From Lepisosteus oculatus (Eukaryota; Chordata; Actinopteri; Semionotiformes; Lepisosteidae): 64,000 nt of DNA. Positions 31,040-42,370 of the stretch are shown here, one piece after another (positions within the stretch are counted from its first letter, which is position 1; every line of letters begins with the position of its first letter). Position numbers and translations under genes: made by a program. The notes below the pieces were generated by a model. That model saw only the letters and a list, made by a program, of their open reading frames with translations, ran no database searches and had not been told where the DNA came from. Location of the stretch: NCBI RefSeq assembly GCF_040954835.1, contig NW_027168320.1:337501-401500 (forward strand), given 5' to 3'.

Positions 31040-32045
31040 GCCCAGGCCGCCTTCAAGGCCTCTGCCCTGCCGGTCGTGGTTGGCAATACACCTGGCCTTA
31101 CAAACGAGCCAGTGGGGCCCGTTCAGCTCCGGGCTCATCGCCTGCGGCTCACGGCTTGCGAGCGTGCCCAATCCGTGCGATAACTCGGAAAACACCCGGC
31201 CACACTGTGCCGGAAACGACGCACTCTGGGAAGCCGCTATGCAGGCAAGGTCCCAAGATCCCCTGCGGCCGGACACTTCCCGCCCCCCAAAGAAAAGAGC
31301 GCCAATCAGACGGCCAGAGACCGAGGACTCGCGGAGCAGACAGCCACAATCGCCATAACAAGAGCAATTGTGAACGTTTTTGTTTTCTCTCTTTGACCAG
31401 CCCAGCTGTACCCCACCCGAAAGCAAGGAAGCGCAAAAATTGCATAGAACTCATTCATGCTCCTCTCCACGGAAATCTTTAGTAAAAGGCGAAAGATTTG
31501 TACGAGATGAAGAGAAACCAGAGTGCGTGGCTGCACAGCTGCAGGAGCCCAGGCCGCCTTCAAAGCCTCTGCGCTGCCGGTCGTGGTTGGCAATGCACCT
31601 GGCCTTACAAACTAGCCAGTGGGGCCCGTTCAGCTCCGGGCTCATCGCCTGCGGCTCTCAGCTTGCGGCCGTGCCCAATCCGTGCGATAACTCGGAAAAC
31701 ACCCGGCCACACTGTGCCGGAAACGACGCACTCTGGGAAGCCTCTATGCAAAGCGAGGTCCCAAGATCCCCTGCGGCCGGACACTTCCCGCCCCCCAAAG
31801 AAAAGAACGCCAATCAGACGGCCGGAGACCGAGAACTCGCGGAGCAGACGGCCACAATCACCATTACAAGAGCGATTGCGAACGTGCTTGTTTTCTCTCT
31901 TTGACCAACCCAGCTGCGACCCACCCGAAGGCAGGGAAGCACAAAAATTGCATGGAACTCATTCATGCTCCTCTCCACGGAAATCTTTAGTAAAAGGCGA
32001 AAGATTTGTACGAGATGAAAAGAAACCAGAGTGCATGGCTGATTA
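31040..32045. repeat. Two tandem ~507-bp CpG-rich units with promoter-like motifs
   Basis: Unit 1 (31040-31546) and unit 2 (31547-32045) are near-identical. Each has a GC-rich half with CACTTCCCGCCCCCCAAAG (an E2F/GC-box-like motif), then GCCAATCAGACGGCC (a CCAAT box), then an AT-rich end with CTTTAGTAAAAGGCGAAAG. Long frames on both strands run through both units, but their continuity reflects base composition. Duplicated promoter/enhancer modules are plausible; no transcript is known. Confidence 0.75.
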
Positions 32046-32260
32046 AGGCCATTTAAGGCCTTAATCTGGCAATTAAGGCCCACACCGATCCTGAGCCTCA
32101 GAACTCCGGGCGCAATTAAGGCCCAAACCAGTTCTGACCTTCAGAACTCCGGGCGCAATTAAGGCCCACACCAGTCCTGAACTTCACGGTAAGGGTCCAA
32201 AACCCGTTCAAAAACTCCACGCGCAATTAAGGCATAAACCAGCTTCGAACGCCTGTACAC
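32046..32260. repeat. Minisatellite with AATTAAGGC core
   Basis: At least four imperfect ~55-60-bp units share GCGCAATTAAGGCCCA(C/A)ACC, followed by a TCCTGA.CTTCA segment. It separates the 507-bp units from the LTR leader. Confidence 0.7.
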
Positions 32261-32520
32261 AATACCGCGGAACCCCTGCCAGACCAAATTCTGGGCTTAC
32301 AGCAAACAACCCATTACATACACCGGTGTCTTCCCCGGGCCAGAGGAATTCAGAAACTCACGTTTACTCCGTCATCTCGGGCGATTCTCGCAGGGAGCAG
32401 AGATTTCCCAATCGGTCAGAGAGAGTCGGGACTTTTAAATAAAAGAGGAGTCCTTACCTCTTAGTTATGTGCGCGCTGACCATCTCTCCTGCCGATGGGA
32501 AGTTCTGCGCCTTCTGGAGC
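32261..32520 (-). other. Retroelement leader with splice-donor-like site
   Basis: Downstream of the primer site on the minus strand lies AAGAGGTAAGGACTCC (about 32450-32465), which resembles a 5' splice donor in a retroviral leader. No gag frame follows, because the minisatellite and 507-bp units take its place. Confidence 0.4.
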
Positions 32521-32537
32521 ATCCGCCGACTACGCCA
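32521..32537 (-). other. Primer-binding site fitting tRNA-Ser
   Basis: The minus strand reads TGGCGTAGTCGGCGGAT just after the LTR. It pairs with the CCA-tailed 3' end of tRNA-Ser of the kind encoded at 18317-18398 and 6560-6641 (GCCGACTAC-CCA region), apart from one missing base. The match runs for about 13 bases without a gap. Confidence 0.65.
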
Positions 32538-32541
32538 AATT

Positions 32542-32909
32542 TGTTGTAACAGAAGAAATAAGGTTCTTGATCCCGAGATGAAGTAAAACAGATGAGTTTA
32601 TTGCATGCAAGGAACAATAAAGCCAAAGTCTTGTTTCCCGCAAGAAACAACAAAACCGAAGTATTGTTCCCCGTACTGTTACAAACTTTTGGGTTATATA
32701 GTGTTTTCTTCTCCGTTTCTGACGTCACTCGGTCTGATGGTAAAGAGGGGGGTTCATGGTATTTGGCCAGTTTACGATGTTCTGGACAAATGGTCAGTTT
32801 AACATTACACCCAGGGGGGTTCCTAGCTTGCATCTGCAATCCTTATCAGTTAACCCCCCTTTCCTGCCATAAACCCCAGTTTGTGACTTGAAAGTCTAAA
32901 CCCCCTACA
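32542..32909 (-). mobile_element. LTR of a retrovirus-like element
   Basis: Minus strand from TGTAGGGGGTTTAGAC to GTTACAACA. It contains TATATAACCC (TATA box, near 32693-32700) and two AATAAA signals (near 32596-32625), in the order expected for U3-R-U5. A primer site follows two bases after it. It would be a 5' LTR, but no partner LTR or coding region in the same orientation was found. Confidence 0.7.
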
Positions 32910-32954
32910 GAAAGGATTAAATTCAAACCCCCGTCTCCACATCTTTCTTCAGTA

Positions 32955-33512
32955 TCTTAATAAAGTGAAGGAGCTGCCCCTTCGCCAAGGCGGTGTGGGG
33001 CAGAATGGACAACATAATGCAACTCCTGGAAACGAATGCGGTGCTCAGCTACCAGTACATTCTGCTGGGGCTGGCACCTACCGGACTGGACAGGGGGACG
33101 CAGTTCCTGATGTGGCTGCTGCTGTCCCTCACAAAGAAAGGCCTGTGGGACGCGAGAAACAATCTCATCCGGCACAACAACAAGTGGGGAGCGAGGGAGC
33201 TGGAAGAGAGGATCCTGGCGGACCTCAGGAGGAGGATGAAGCGCGACGTTGCTAAATGGGGTTTCCCCACGGCAAAGGAGCACTGGAAAGGCCTATGGAC
33301 CCTGTACAGGGATTAATGGTTTACAGCAAGCGGTAGGGTTTGGAGGGACTCTCATAATAGCGCAAATCCGCCCACCCTTGCAAGGATTGATAACGGACAA
33401 TCACCGCCGTTCCGCCGATGTTTTAATTTTGTGGAGTGTTATCGTGTGAGACGTTTCCCTTTGAGATGTGTTTTTTTTCGGAATAAAGTATATTTTATAA
33501 GAAAAAAAAAAG
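32955..33512 (+). mobile_element. 5'-truncated LINE 3' end with poly(A)
   Basis: A plus frame (about 33005-33316) ends in a region with WDARNNLIRHNNKWGARELEE, which resembles the C terminus of fish L1/Tx1-type ORF2 proteins. A ~170-bp 3' UTR with AATAAAGTATATTTTATAAG and a terminal A-run (33500-33510) follows. It lies against the env-like start of the next element, which it apparently interrupts. The LINE clade is uncertain. Confidence 0.5.
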
Positions 33513-33514
33513 AT

Positions 33515-33696
33515 TGTACCATAAAGATTTCCATGGAGAGGACTACGGTTTCCTGCAGGACTATGCCGGTAGGAGGACCAGGTTCCACAACTTCAAGGGG
33601 CTGTGTCGAGGCGATCCACAGTACTGTCAGGACCAGCCCTGGCAGTTTTAGGATTCCCATTCTGGAACATAGATGAGGCACATGGTACAGTTCCAC
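33515..33696 (-). pseudogene. Start of an env-like frame, truncated
   Basis: About 60 codons remain. A hydrophobic stretch after MGILKLPG (residues ~13-30) looks like a signal peptide and is followed by a Pro-rich segment. The frame lies ~100 bp after the pol stop, where env would be expected, and is cut by the LINE 3' end. No fusion or receptor-binding domain remains. Confidence 0.4.
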
Positions 33697-33801
33697 TATA
33701 ATTTTGAATATATTTTCCTAGCAGGACCTACAGTACAGTACCTAACTGCCTGCAGCTACAAAGGGGCACCCCCCTCTTTGATCGGGTTTGGACGTTTAAC
33801 C

Positions 33802-36800
33802 CTATTCTGTGTTCTCCGGCGCCATTTGAGGTGGGCGATACAACCGGAGGTGGTTGCGATGCACCCACTTGTAGACCAGAGATTGCCTTCCCTTCTCAAT
33901 CTGAATTCGATAAGCTACCGGTGATACCTTATCGACAATCTCGTGGGGTCCTGTCCAACTGGGTAAGTACTTCCGGGCCACCCCTGTGGGTTTGGCAAAT
34001 TGGAAGTACAGGACCTTGTCTCCTACTTGGAGTTCCTGGTTAACTGCCTTTCAGTCATAGTATGCTTTCCTACCCTCTGCACTCCTTCCCAGATTGTTCT
34101 GGGCAAAAGCAAAGGTTGCCTGCAGATGTGCTCGCAGGTCTGACACATACTGATGGGCCGTAGCAGCCCCCGTCGTGCTCAGGTCCTCCACCCCATAAAG
34201 ACAGTGTAGGGGAAGAGTCATCTTCCGACTTGTCATCATCTCAAAAGGTGGGACCCCCGTAGAGCAATGGGGCGTAGCTCGGATGGCCATCAGAACCAGG
34301 GGCAGCTTAATGTCTCAGTCCCTACTGCTGTTGGAGACAAACTTTTTGAGCATACTAACCACCGTTCGGTTTGCCCTTTCTGCCTGGCCCGAGGATTGAG
34401 GGTGGTAGGAGATATGCAACTGGGTCTTGACCCCAAGCATATTCCACAGGGTTGCCATTACTGTAGCTGTGAAATGGGTTCCCCGATCCGAGACCACGGT
34501 CAGGGGGAATCCCCATCGACTGAACACATGGTTCACCAACAGCACTGCAGTTGTCTCTGCCGTGTCGTTGGGTGCTGGGAGGCACTCAATCCATTTTGTG
34601 AATGCACACGTAACAGTGAGGAAATATTTGTTCCCTCTGGATGACCTCACCAGCGGCCCCACCCAATCCATTTGAAGATTGGACCAGGTGAATGTCATGC
34701 CCTTTTTCTGGAGTGGTGCACGGTGCAAGGGCCGTGATGGTTGGAACTGGCTACACGTCAGACACCCCTTTACATACGCGGCGATGTCTTGGCCCATGTG
34801 AGGCCAGAATGCCACCTGCTGGATAGTGTCGTATGTAGCCTTGATTCCCCGGTGACCCCCACAGGGTTCGTCATGAGCGTGTTGGATCATGACCCCCCGA
34901 TGACAGTGGGGAACTACCCACTTTGGGACACCTTGTGCAACTGGTACACAAACCAACAACCCCTTTATAATTTTTAGGTTGTCTTTCACCTCTGCCAGCT
35001 CCTTCAGCTCCAGAGACTGGCTCAGCACCTGCTCCGAAAGAGGTTGACGCACTGGGTCAGCGATATGCTGATACATTTGCCCAATTGCTGGGTCCTGTTT
35101 CTGCATTTCCGCAAGATCGGTGTTAAAACCCTGTGACCCAAGCACTACAGATTGAGGGTCAGCTCCGACATCCTGTCTAGCCCTGCTTCGGGTGACCGCC
35201 TTGACCTCAGCCACGAATTCTGGGGGTAGCCATTCCTGCTGGAACTGCCAGGGTTCACCCTCTAAGGCGCCAGATTTGGCCAACCGGTCGGCCTCATCAT
35301 TCCCGTCTTTGTCGGGTCCCTTCACCTGGGAGTGTCCCTTCACCTTCCTCCAGTAAACCATCATTCCAGCCTCGGTCGTGAGCTTGTCACTGGCCAGGAA
35401 CAACTCTTTGTTCTTTACTTCCTTGCCCCGGGCATTTTTCATGCCGTTACCCTTCCAATACGGAACGTGAGACACGAAGCTATGTCGGGCGTAGTTCGAG
35501 TCACTACAGATGACAAACTGTTTAAGGCCATGTGTCAGGGCCTGCTGGAGGGTGATCAGCACCCCAGCTACTTCCGCATACTGACTAGTCTTTGGTCCTA
35601 GCTTATAGCGGGTCGGCCCACAGGGAGTATTGTCTTGCCAGACTACTCCTACCCCTGCTAGCACCTGCTGTTCGTGGCGAAAAGAGCAACCGTCAACATA
35701 GGCCATGGGTAAGCCCTGGCCCACGTTCTCATCGTAGTACCGATGATTGTTCGGTAGCTCAGCAGCGGGAATTGTTTCTGGAGCTTCCATGTCAGTGTCA
35801 CAGCCGTGACACACTTGGCCCAAAGCCAGGCCCTGTCCCAGGTACATTTTCTTGCTCTGTGCATAACGTACCTCTATCTCATAGCCTTGTAGGGCCATCA
35901 TTCATGCCACAATCCTGCTATTTGACACCCTGCCCGCTTTCAGTCTCTGGCTATGCAGGAATGTCACAGGTTGGTGGCAGGTTTCGATGATGATCTTTTG
36001 TCCCCCAACATAACTACGGAAGTGTTCTACCGACCAGACCGTAGACAACAGGGCCTTCTCGCAGTCCAAGAACTTTTGCTCCACTGGGCTCAGGGCTCGA
36101 CTGGCATATGCCACCACCCTTCACTCTTGGTTATATTCCTGACTCAGAGCAGCCCCAAGGCAGTGCTCTGAGAACCCTGCTTCAAGGTAGAAGACCTTAT
36201 TTTTGTCAGGGTAGGCCAAGCTCGGCGCACTACCGAGTCTGCGCTTCAGCTCCATCACAGCCTGTTCTGGGGAAGGCCCCCACTCAAAGGGCACGTCTTT
36301 CTGCAACAGCTTGTGGAGGGGCCTTGCTATTTCAGCGTAATCCTCAATGGACTGCTGGGAATAATTACATACTCCCAGAAAGCTGCGCAGTTCAGACAGG
36401 TTAGTGGGCGACTTCATATTCTGGATAGCTTGGACTCTGCTGGACTGTGGCTGTATGCCTTGGGCTCCAACCAACAGTCCCACGTACTCCACTTGGGTCC
36501 TACACCACTGTCCCTTAGCCAGGGACAGTTTGGCCCCTGCACAGGAGAGCTGGGTCAACACATGCCTGATCTCGGCCATGTGTTCTTCCCAGGTCTGACT
36601 CCTCATCAGAATATCGTCCACATAGACCAGGTTGCCCCTGGCGGCTGCATCACTCATGGCTTTGTGCAGAAATATGTTGAACTCCGCTGGGGAGTTGGAA
36701 TACCCAAAGGGGCATCGATTCCAGGTGAACTGCCTGTTTCCAAAGGAAAAGGCCAGTTTGTACTGGTCTGTTGGTTCTACCTTAAGGGTCCAGAACCCAT

Positions 36801-37950
36801 TGGCCACATCCACTGTGGTGAAATATTTCGCTGTTGTCACCTTGGCTAACTCCTGATCTAGGTAGATCATTGGCCATCGTGACAAAGGAACCTGTTTATT
36901 CAGCTGCCGGTAGTCAATGGTCAGACGCCATTTACCATTGGGTTTCAGCACCGGCCACAGTGGGGAGTTATAAGTGGAGTTACACTCCCTTATGATCTGA
37001 CGCTCTAGTAGAGCATCCAACGTCTGCTTTATGGACTCGTATGCCGTGAGGGGAATGCGATACTGCCTGACATAGGTTGGGCGGGCGCCAGGGGCCGTTG
37101 GAATGCGCACTGTGTTCAAATCCGTCACCCCGCAGTCATAGGCGTCCCGTGCAAACACTTCCCGGAAATCCTGGAAATTCTGACGCAGCTGCTGACGCTG
37201 GCTTTCCGTTTCCAGGGCATCTGCCTTGCCAACCTGTTCCTGTACCTGCTCTAGGAACCCCGCTTTTGACGGCATGGCGGTATCCCGGGTCGTACTCTCG
37301 GCTGAGTGGTCCATCGGAACACCTGCGTGTACTGTGTACACAACCATCTCATCCTTATCGCTAAGGTCCACCCTGCACACCTCCTGGTTGCAGAATCCCT
37401 CTATTGGCATAATTGCAATCATCCGCCGGGGGTAGGTGTAGTACACCTGCTCGGTTCCCCCCTCCCTGGCCAAGGGACCAGGGAGCTGCCCCAGTACTGG
37501 GATGGCTAGTTCGAAATCATAGAAACCATTGTCAATTACCAGTCCCATGTCAGTGCGAGCAGGGATTTTGACATCTTGTTTTGCTATGTTCTGCACCAAC
37601 AGGCAGGTGGCTCGGCCATTCCGTTCCAGTCTGGGGGTACAACAGACTGCTAGGTTCAGTCTGATAAACTGAGCTGATGGTTGGAAGAAAACCATCTCAG
37701 CGTCCATTCTCTGTCCCTTCTTTAGGACAAGGCGTACTGGAAACCCTGCTGTTGACGCAGGAACGATCAGGTCCGATTCGTTTACTACCTGGCAGGCCTG
37801 AGGAATCGTCTGACCTGACCGAATGTTCTCGGGGTCACCGCTTAGAGAGTGGGCATCTGGGTCCACCCGTGTCCACAGCACACTGTTTACTGTGTCCAGC
37901 TGGGCGCCCAGTCGAACCAATAGGTACTTCCAATAGGAAGTAGTGAGCAA
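33802..37950 (-). pseudogene. pol: pol of the dual-RNase H element, four in-frame TGA
   Basis: One continuous frame encodes RT (YVDD at 36624-36613, WPVLKPNGKWR block near 36950), a first Ty3-type RNase H (YASRALSPVEQKF), and a second complete RNase H with Asp, Glu, Asp, His and Asp positions ([32 protein letters not shown]). Integrase follows, with an H2C2 finger ([18 protein letters not shown]) and catalytic MDWVG, SDRGTHF and QAERAN blocks, then a C-terminal WTGPHEIV domain. It ends at TAG 33804-33802. The frame is broken only by TGA at 36123-36121, 35904-35902, 34317-34315 and 34053-34051. Family comparison suggests Trp at each. Confidence 0.88.
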
Positions 37951-38686
37951 ACTTCCTTTTTCCGATGGAGATGGAAGCTACACAGCTTCCTTTGCTCCAA
38001 ATGGACCTATGAGATGGGGGTGCCCACCACAGAACCTGTGACTGCGTCACCAGGGTCACTTGACAGCTTGGCGACAGGTCCTCGAACAGACCTTCACTGA
38101 TTATGGACTTCTCAGAGCTGAGGCTAAGAATTACATCATCAACCTGCACTTCTGCCACCTGGACCCCCTCCCACCACCATGGGGTGGTATTCCTGGACCC
38201 CCTGAGGTACCAGGGTGCACAGAAAGGACTCCCATTCATTACCGGACAGGGAGATCCACTCTTCTTCAGGGATGAAAAGGGGGTGTGCTTTACCTGGCGG
38301 GTCAAGCAGCTGCTTGGAGCACTGCTCCTGTAGTTGGGAGACCGTGGGAGTGCTGGCCTGGGCAGGACTTCCCTGTAGTTTTGGAAAGCAAGAAGAGACA
38401 TTTATTCTCGTCCAGAGGAACCAGGAGGAACCTCCAACTCAGCTATAGTGTTCAGTGGGCACTGTGTGATCACAGCATAACCACTGAATCCCCCTTTTTG
38501 CTGTGCAACAGGCTTAGGGTTTTTGACCTGAGCCCACAATTTTCCACGCTGGCAGTCCACCAGAGGCTCCAGCCTGTCAAGCAGGTCTTGGCCAATGAGT
38601 AGTGGCTCTGTTTTAAACCTAGAGATGTAAACAGGATGCACCACGTTCATTGGCCCGAACCTAAGTGCCACCCACACTCCTGGCAT
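37835..38686 (-). pseudogene. Protease/linker region of the dual-RNase H element
   Basis: A minus frame with LLIGQDLLDRLEPLVD (the C-terminal part of a retropepsin-like fold) ends at TAA 38404-38402. It resumes at an ATG and continues in the same frame to 37835, overlapping the pol frame by about 115 bases in another phase. Either a frameshift mutation or a programmed shift joins it to pol. The relation to the DTGA protease in the gag frame is unclear. Confidence 0.5.
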
Positions 38687-39881
38687 GATCCTGGGTATAG
38701 CTGGAAATATCTATCTTACACGGTTCTACCTTAAGTCTGATGCCTTTTCCTTTCGCTACTCGTTTGAGCTCGCTGAGTAGATCGGCTGACATCAAACTAA
38801 TTTCAGCCCCAGTGTCAATCAGTGCTTCTCTATCTAAGACGTTTTCAAGAGAAACCTTGATATAAATACGCCTTGCTTTGCCTTTCTGGCTGAGATTCCC
38901 TAAGAATTGTTGGAAGCCTGCCTTTTCTTTGACTTCAGGGGCGGGGTCAGCGCCCAACTCAGAGTCACAGCCTTCTTCCAGGCAGGAACCCTCCCACCCA
39001 ATCAGATAGACTGAGGGAGGGGCTTGGGACGGATCCCCGCCTCCTCCAGTGAGAAGGGGCGTGGTCCCCCTAAGCTCATTCACACTTCCGGCATTCGGTG
39101 CGGAAGGTTTACCCTGTCCTGATCTCTCAGGCAGGGCTTGTTCAAGCCTGGCCAGGCGGGCTGCAGTCGACTCCCTTCGTCCAGTCTTATGATAGACTCT
39201 GCCTGAGCCCTTGCCTTCCCCGTAGCGCTCACGGCGGCTCTGACGCTTAGTGCGGTCCTGCCTGCCTATTTTGCGCCGGGGCTTAGCGAGCTCAGGAACC
39301 TCAGCTGCCTCGAGCTGAGGCGAGTCGTCAACCCTGCTGGCTTTAGTGGCGAACACGGCCGTTTTAGCAGGTTTTCGCTCTGAGGAAGCAGAGACTTCAG
39401 CTCCCCAGGCTTTTTGAGCCAACCTTCTAATGTCAGCCATTTTCATCGCTTTTGCATCAGTGTGCATCACAATCATTTTCCTGACTGAGGGATGCAGATT
39501 AGCAATGAATAAACCTTTGAAATTCACGTTCTCTTCGCAACCCTCTTCATTCCGCCCTGCAAAATAAGTGCGCCTAAGCCTCTGATAATAGTCGCGAGGG
39601 GCTTCAGCTTTTTCGTGCTTAATATGGTGCACAGCGGCCACGGCAGCTATGGGATCGATAAAAGCCGAAAATTCTCCGATCATTGCCTGACACAGCTCCT
39701 CAAAGCTATTACAGACCTCCGGTCCTTGTCTAGACATCCACGCAGGGCAGTCGTTGCTCCGAGGGGATCTACCAGCAGTCCGGCTGGCTGGTAGAAAGTC
39801 TCTATGCACAGAGTGGGACCGCGAGTCCTCACAAGTCACTCTTGTGCCTGGGAAGAAGCTGGTTCGTTCCCGGTCCAGCAC
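38661..39881 (-). pseudogene. gag: gag-protease of the dual-RNase H element, 5'-truncated
   Basis: The first recognisable part is a capsid C-terminal segment ([25 protein letters not shown] near residues 60-115). A strongly basic linker follows (residues ~205-245, many Arg and Lys), with no CCHC zinc knuckle. The end is a retropepsin with the [11 protein letters not shown] active site (about residue 360). The Gag N terminus (matrix) is missing. The basic region without a zinc knuckle recalls spuma-type nucleic-acid binding; this is an analogy only. Confidence 0.78.
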
Positions 39882-39938
39882 TGCTTCTGAATAAGCTATT
39901 CAGGTTGTCTATGAGGGTCCAGCTGTAGGGTCCAACTG

Positions 39939-41640
39939 TCCAACACAAACACAATCTGTAGCGTTTAGCGTGACATAGTCTTGCAGGCATCGTGCTGTCT
40001 CACTGCAATACTATACCGCTGGAGGAAACAGTCCATCTGGCCATGAAACTCATTTGAACGTCTAGCTACAGCAAGTAACAATATCATGATTTATTCAGGA
40101 TTTGTGGAATCAGCACGTCCCGGAGACAGCTTCCGAAATCGTGAGCATTCTCTGGTGGTGTCCTGCAGGGCTTTTTGTGTGTGTGTGTTGGTGGTATAGT
40201 GGTGAGCATAGCTGCCTTCCAAGCAGTTGACCTGGGTTCGATTCCCGGCCAACGCAGTGGCGATTGGTTTTAAATGCTGTCATGAGCCTTGGATTGTGAA
40301 TAGCAAAGCGAAGCCTTTTGAAAGAGCCAAAGCACTGCAAAACGGAATTGAAGGAGAATCTTAAAGGGGATTCTGAGCGGTGTCTGCATACACGCAGTCC
40401 GATACGGGTGCTGAAAGCTTGAGCTACTCTCAATGTCATGCTGCCTTTCCCCGGAGTAAATCTGTTACATTGAAAGAATGCTTCTGGCAGGTTCAAAAAG
40501 GGACCCTTGTTAATTGGAGAAATCAATGATTTCGAATGAATTCTGTATGCGTTAAAAGACAGCTATACACAGAAAACATGCAGGACACTGCTCATGATCT
40601 CTCAGTGCGTTTTTCCAAGCCATCTGACAAAGCCCGCCCACTGAAAACTGCAGCAGATCGTGTAAAGACGTTCAACTTTGTAACTACTGCACGCACAGGA
40701 AGCAGAATAAATTCCTCTTTTCAAACTGTCAAAGGTTTGCTTTGCGAACGCTGCAGGACATCGCACAATCTCTTTTGAACGGGGACAAACCATTTCTTAT
40801 GGGGCGCAGTAAGTACAGACGTTTAAAAAGCTCCACTCATGCCGACGATGCAGCATGAAGAAGCGCAACCTAACTTTTGACAGACAAAAGCCGGGCGCCG
40901 CTACGAGCAATATGAAATCAAACTGACAGCACACGGCGTTTCGCGCTAACTCAAAAGTGATCTCGACAGACGCTGTTCTCTGCATAACGCTGAAAGAGCT
41001 AAAGAGCGTTTCTGTTGAGACGTAACAAGCTCGTTTCTTTCTACCATGATGTCACCATGACCAAATCTGTCTTTAAACACCTTGCTCAGTCTCTGACGAG
41101 ACTATCAAAAATTGCTTTCGCCGATTGTATTGCAAACCGGCGGAAGCGGGGTATTGGGAAAAGTTTTCAACTAGCAATAATCGCGCCTCGGCTAAACCTC
41201 ACAGGCTACGATACTGCCACTGCGCAAAGCTGACGGTTGCCAGGCAACCGCGGGGATCCTATGGAAATCGTTATCGATCGTCTCATGGCATGTCGTTGCG
41301 GTAACGCTTCATATTTGTCGTCTTCTTCTTCTTCTAGCTTGAGGTTTTGAAGAATTTCATGACAGACAAGGGCTCCGTTGGGAACAAAGGGCGTTGTGAG
41401 AAAACCGTTGCTTATTTTCAGCAGCAGAAATTCAACCCTTTAAATACAAGATGACAGAACAATGACGAAGGGCGTGCCGGGAGGAACTCATGCACTACAG
41501 AGGAAAGGGGGCGGGCACGTACAGTTCACATTCAAGCCACAAGTACTCTTCTCGGATGTTACACAAACAAATCCTAACGTCTTGAAAGCATTGCAGCATG
41601 TTTGTGTCCCACTTCCCGTGGCTGCAGGACGACTGACACG
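39939..41640 (+). repeat. tRNA-Gly(TCC) block C, copy 1 (~1.7 kb)
   Basis: A tandem copy follows at 41641-42370 (offset 1700 bp), and a third partial copy is at 57613-58880. It includes one tRNA-Gly(TCC) and otherwise non-coding DNA. A small inverted repeat, GGTTGCCAGGCAACC, lies at about 41234, and a CTT triplet run near 41320. Confidence 0.9.
40185..40256 (+). tRNA. tRNA-Gly(TCC), copy 1
   Basis: A 72-nt cloverleaf with anticodon TCC in CTTCCAA. The acceptor GTGTTGG/CCAACGC includes one T-G pair. B box TTCGATT is intact and TTTT lies ten bases downstream. It follows directly after a (GT)n run. Confidence 0.93.
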
Positions 41641-42370
41641 AACGGACAAACACAATCTGTGGCGTTTAGCGTGACATAGTCTTGCAGGCATCGTGCTGTC
41701 TCACTGCAATACTATACCGCTGGAGGAAACAGTCCATCTGGCCGTGAAACTCATTTAAACGTCTAGCTACAGCAACTAACAATATCATGATTTATTCAGG
41801 ATGTGTGGAATCAGCACGTCCCGGAGACAGCTTCCGAAATCGTGAGCATTCTCTGGTGGTGTCCTGCAGGGCTTTTGCAGGTGTGTGTTGGTGGTATAGT
41901 GGTGAGCATAGCTGCCTTCCAAGCAGTTGACCTGGGTTCGATTCCTGGCCAACGCAGTTGCGATTGGTTCCAAATGTTGTCATGAGCCTTGGATTGTGAC
42001 TAGCAAAGCGAAGCCTTTTGAAAGAGCTAAAGCACTGCAAAACGGAATTGAAGGAGAATCTTACAGGGGATTCTGAGCAGTGTCTGCATACATGCAGTCA
42101 GATAAAGGTGCTGAAAGCTTGAGCTACTCTCAATGTCATGCTGCCCTTCCCCGGAGTAAATCTGTTACATTGAAAGAATGCTTCTGGCAGGTTCAAAAAG
42201 GGACCCTTGTTAATTGGAGAAATCAATGATTTCGAATGAATTCTGTATGCGTTAAAAGACAGCTATACACAGAAAACATGCAGGACACTGCTCATGATGT
42301 TTCCCGAGCCGAAACACAGTGCGTTTTTCCAAGCCATCTGACAAAGATTGCCCACTGGAAACTGCAGCAG
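41641..42370 (+). repeat. Block C, copy 2 (partial)
   Basis: A direct repeat of 39941-40660 ending at GGAAACTGCAGCAG, where array B begins. A short insert (ATGTTTCCCGAGCCGAAACA near 42298) is missing from copy 1 but present in the third copy at 57710. Confidence 0.9.
41885..41956 (+). tRNA. tRNA-Gly(TCC), copy 2
   Basis: Same as copy 1 except for CCTGG in the T stem, which still pairs through a G-T pair, and a T inserted near the downstream flank. Probably functional. Confidence 0.92.

Larger units (their letters stand above)
33515..39938 (-). mobile_element. Retrovirus-like element with two RNase H domains
   Basis: Minus strand order: gag/protease (39881-38661), a protease-like region (38686-37835), a long pol (37950-33802) and the start of an env-like frame (33696-33515). 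The 5' LTR and gag N terminus are absent, because the sequence joins the tRNA-Gly flank at about 39938. The 3' end is cut at the LINE poly(A). A tethered RNase H followed by a second complete RNase H, together with an env-like frame, resembles retroviruses and their vertebrate sister groups (for example lokiretroviruses) more than plain Ty3/Gypsy. That placement is inferred, not tested. Confidence 0.75.

Noticed and set aside
31019-32083. Long frames (up to 182 codons) on both strands
   Set aside because: They follow the tandem 507-bp repeat, shift phase between units and contain no recognisable domain. Promoter-like DNA explains the region better.
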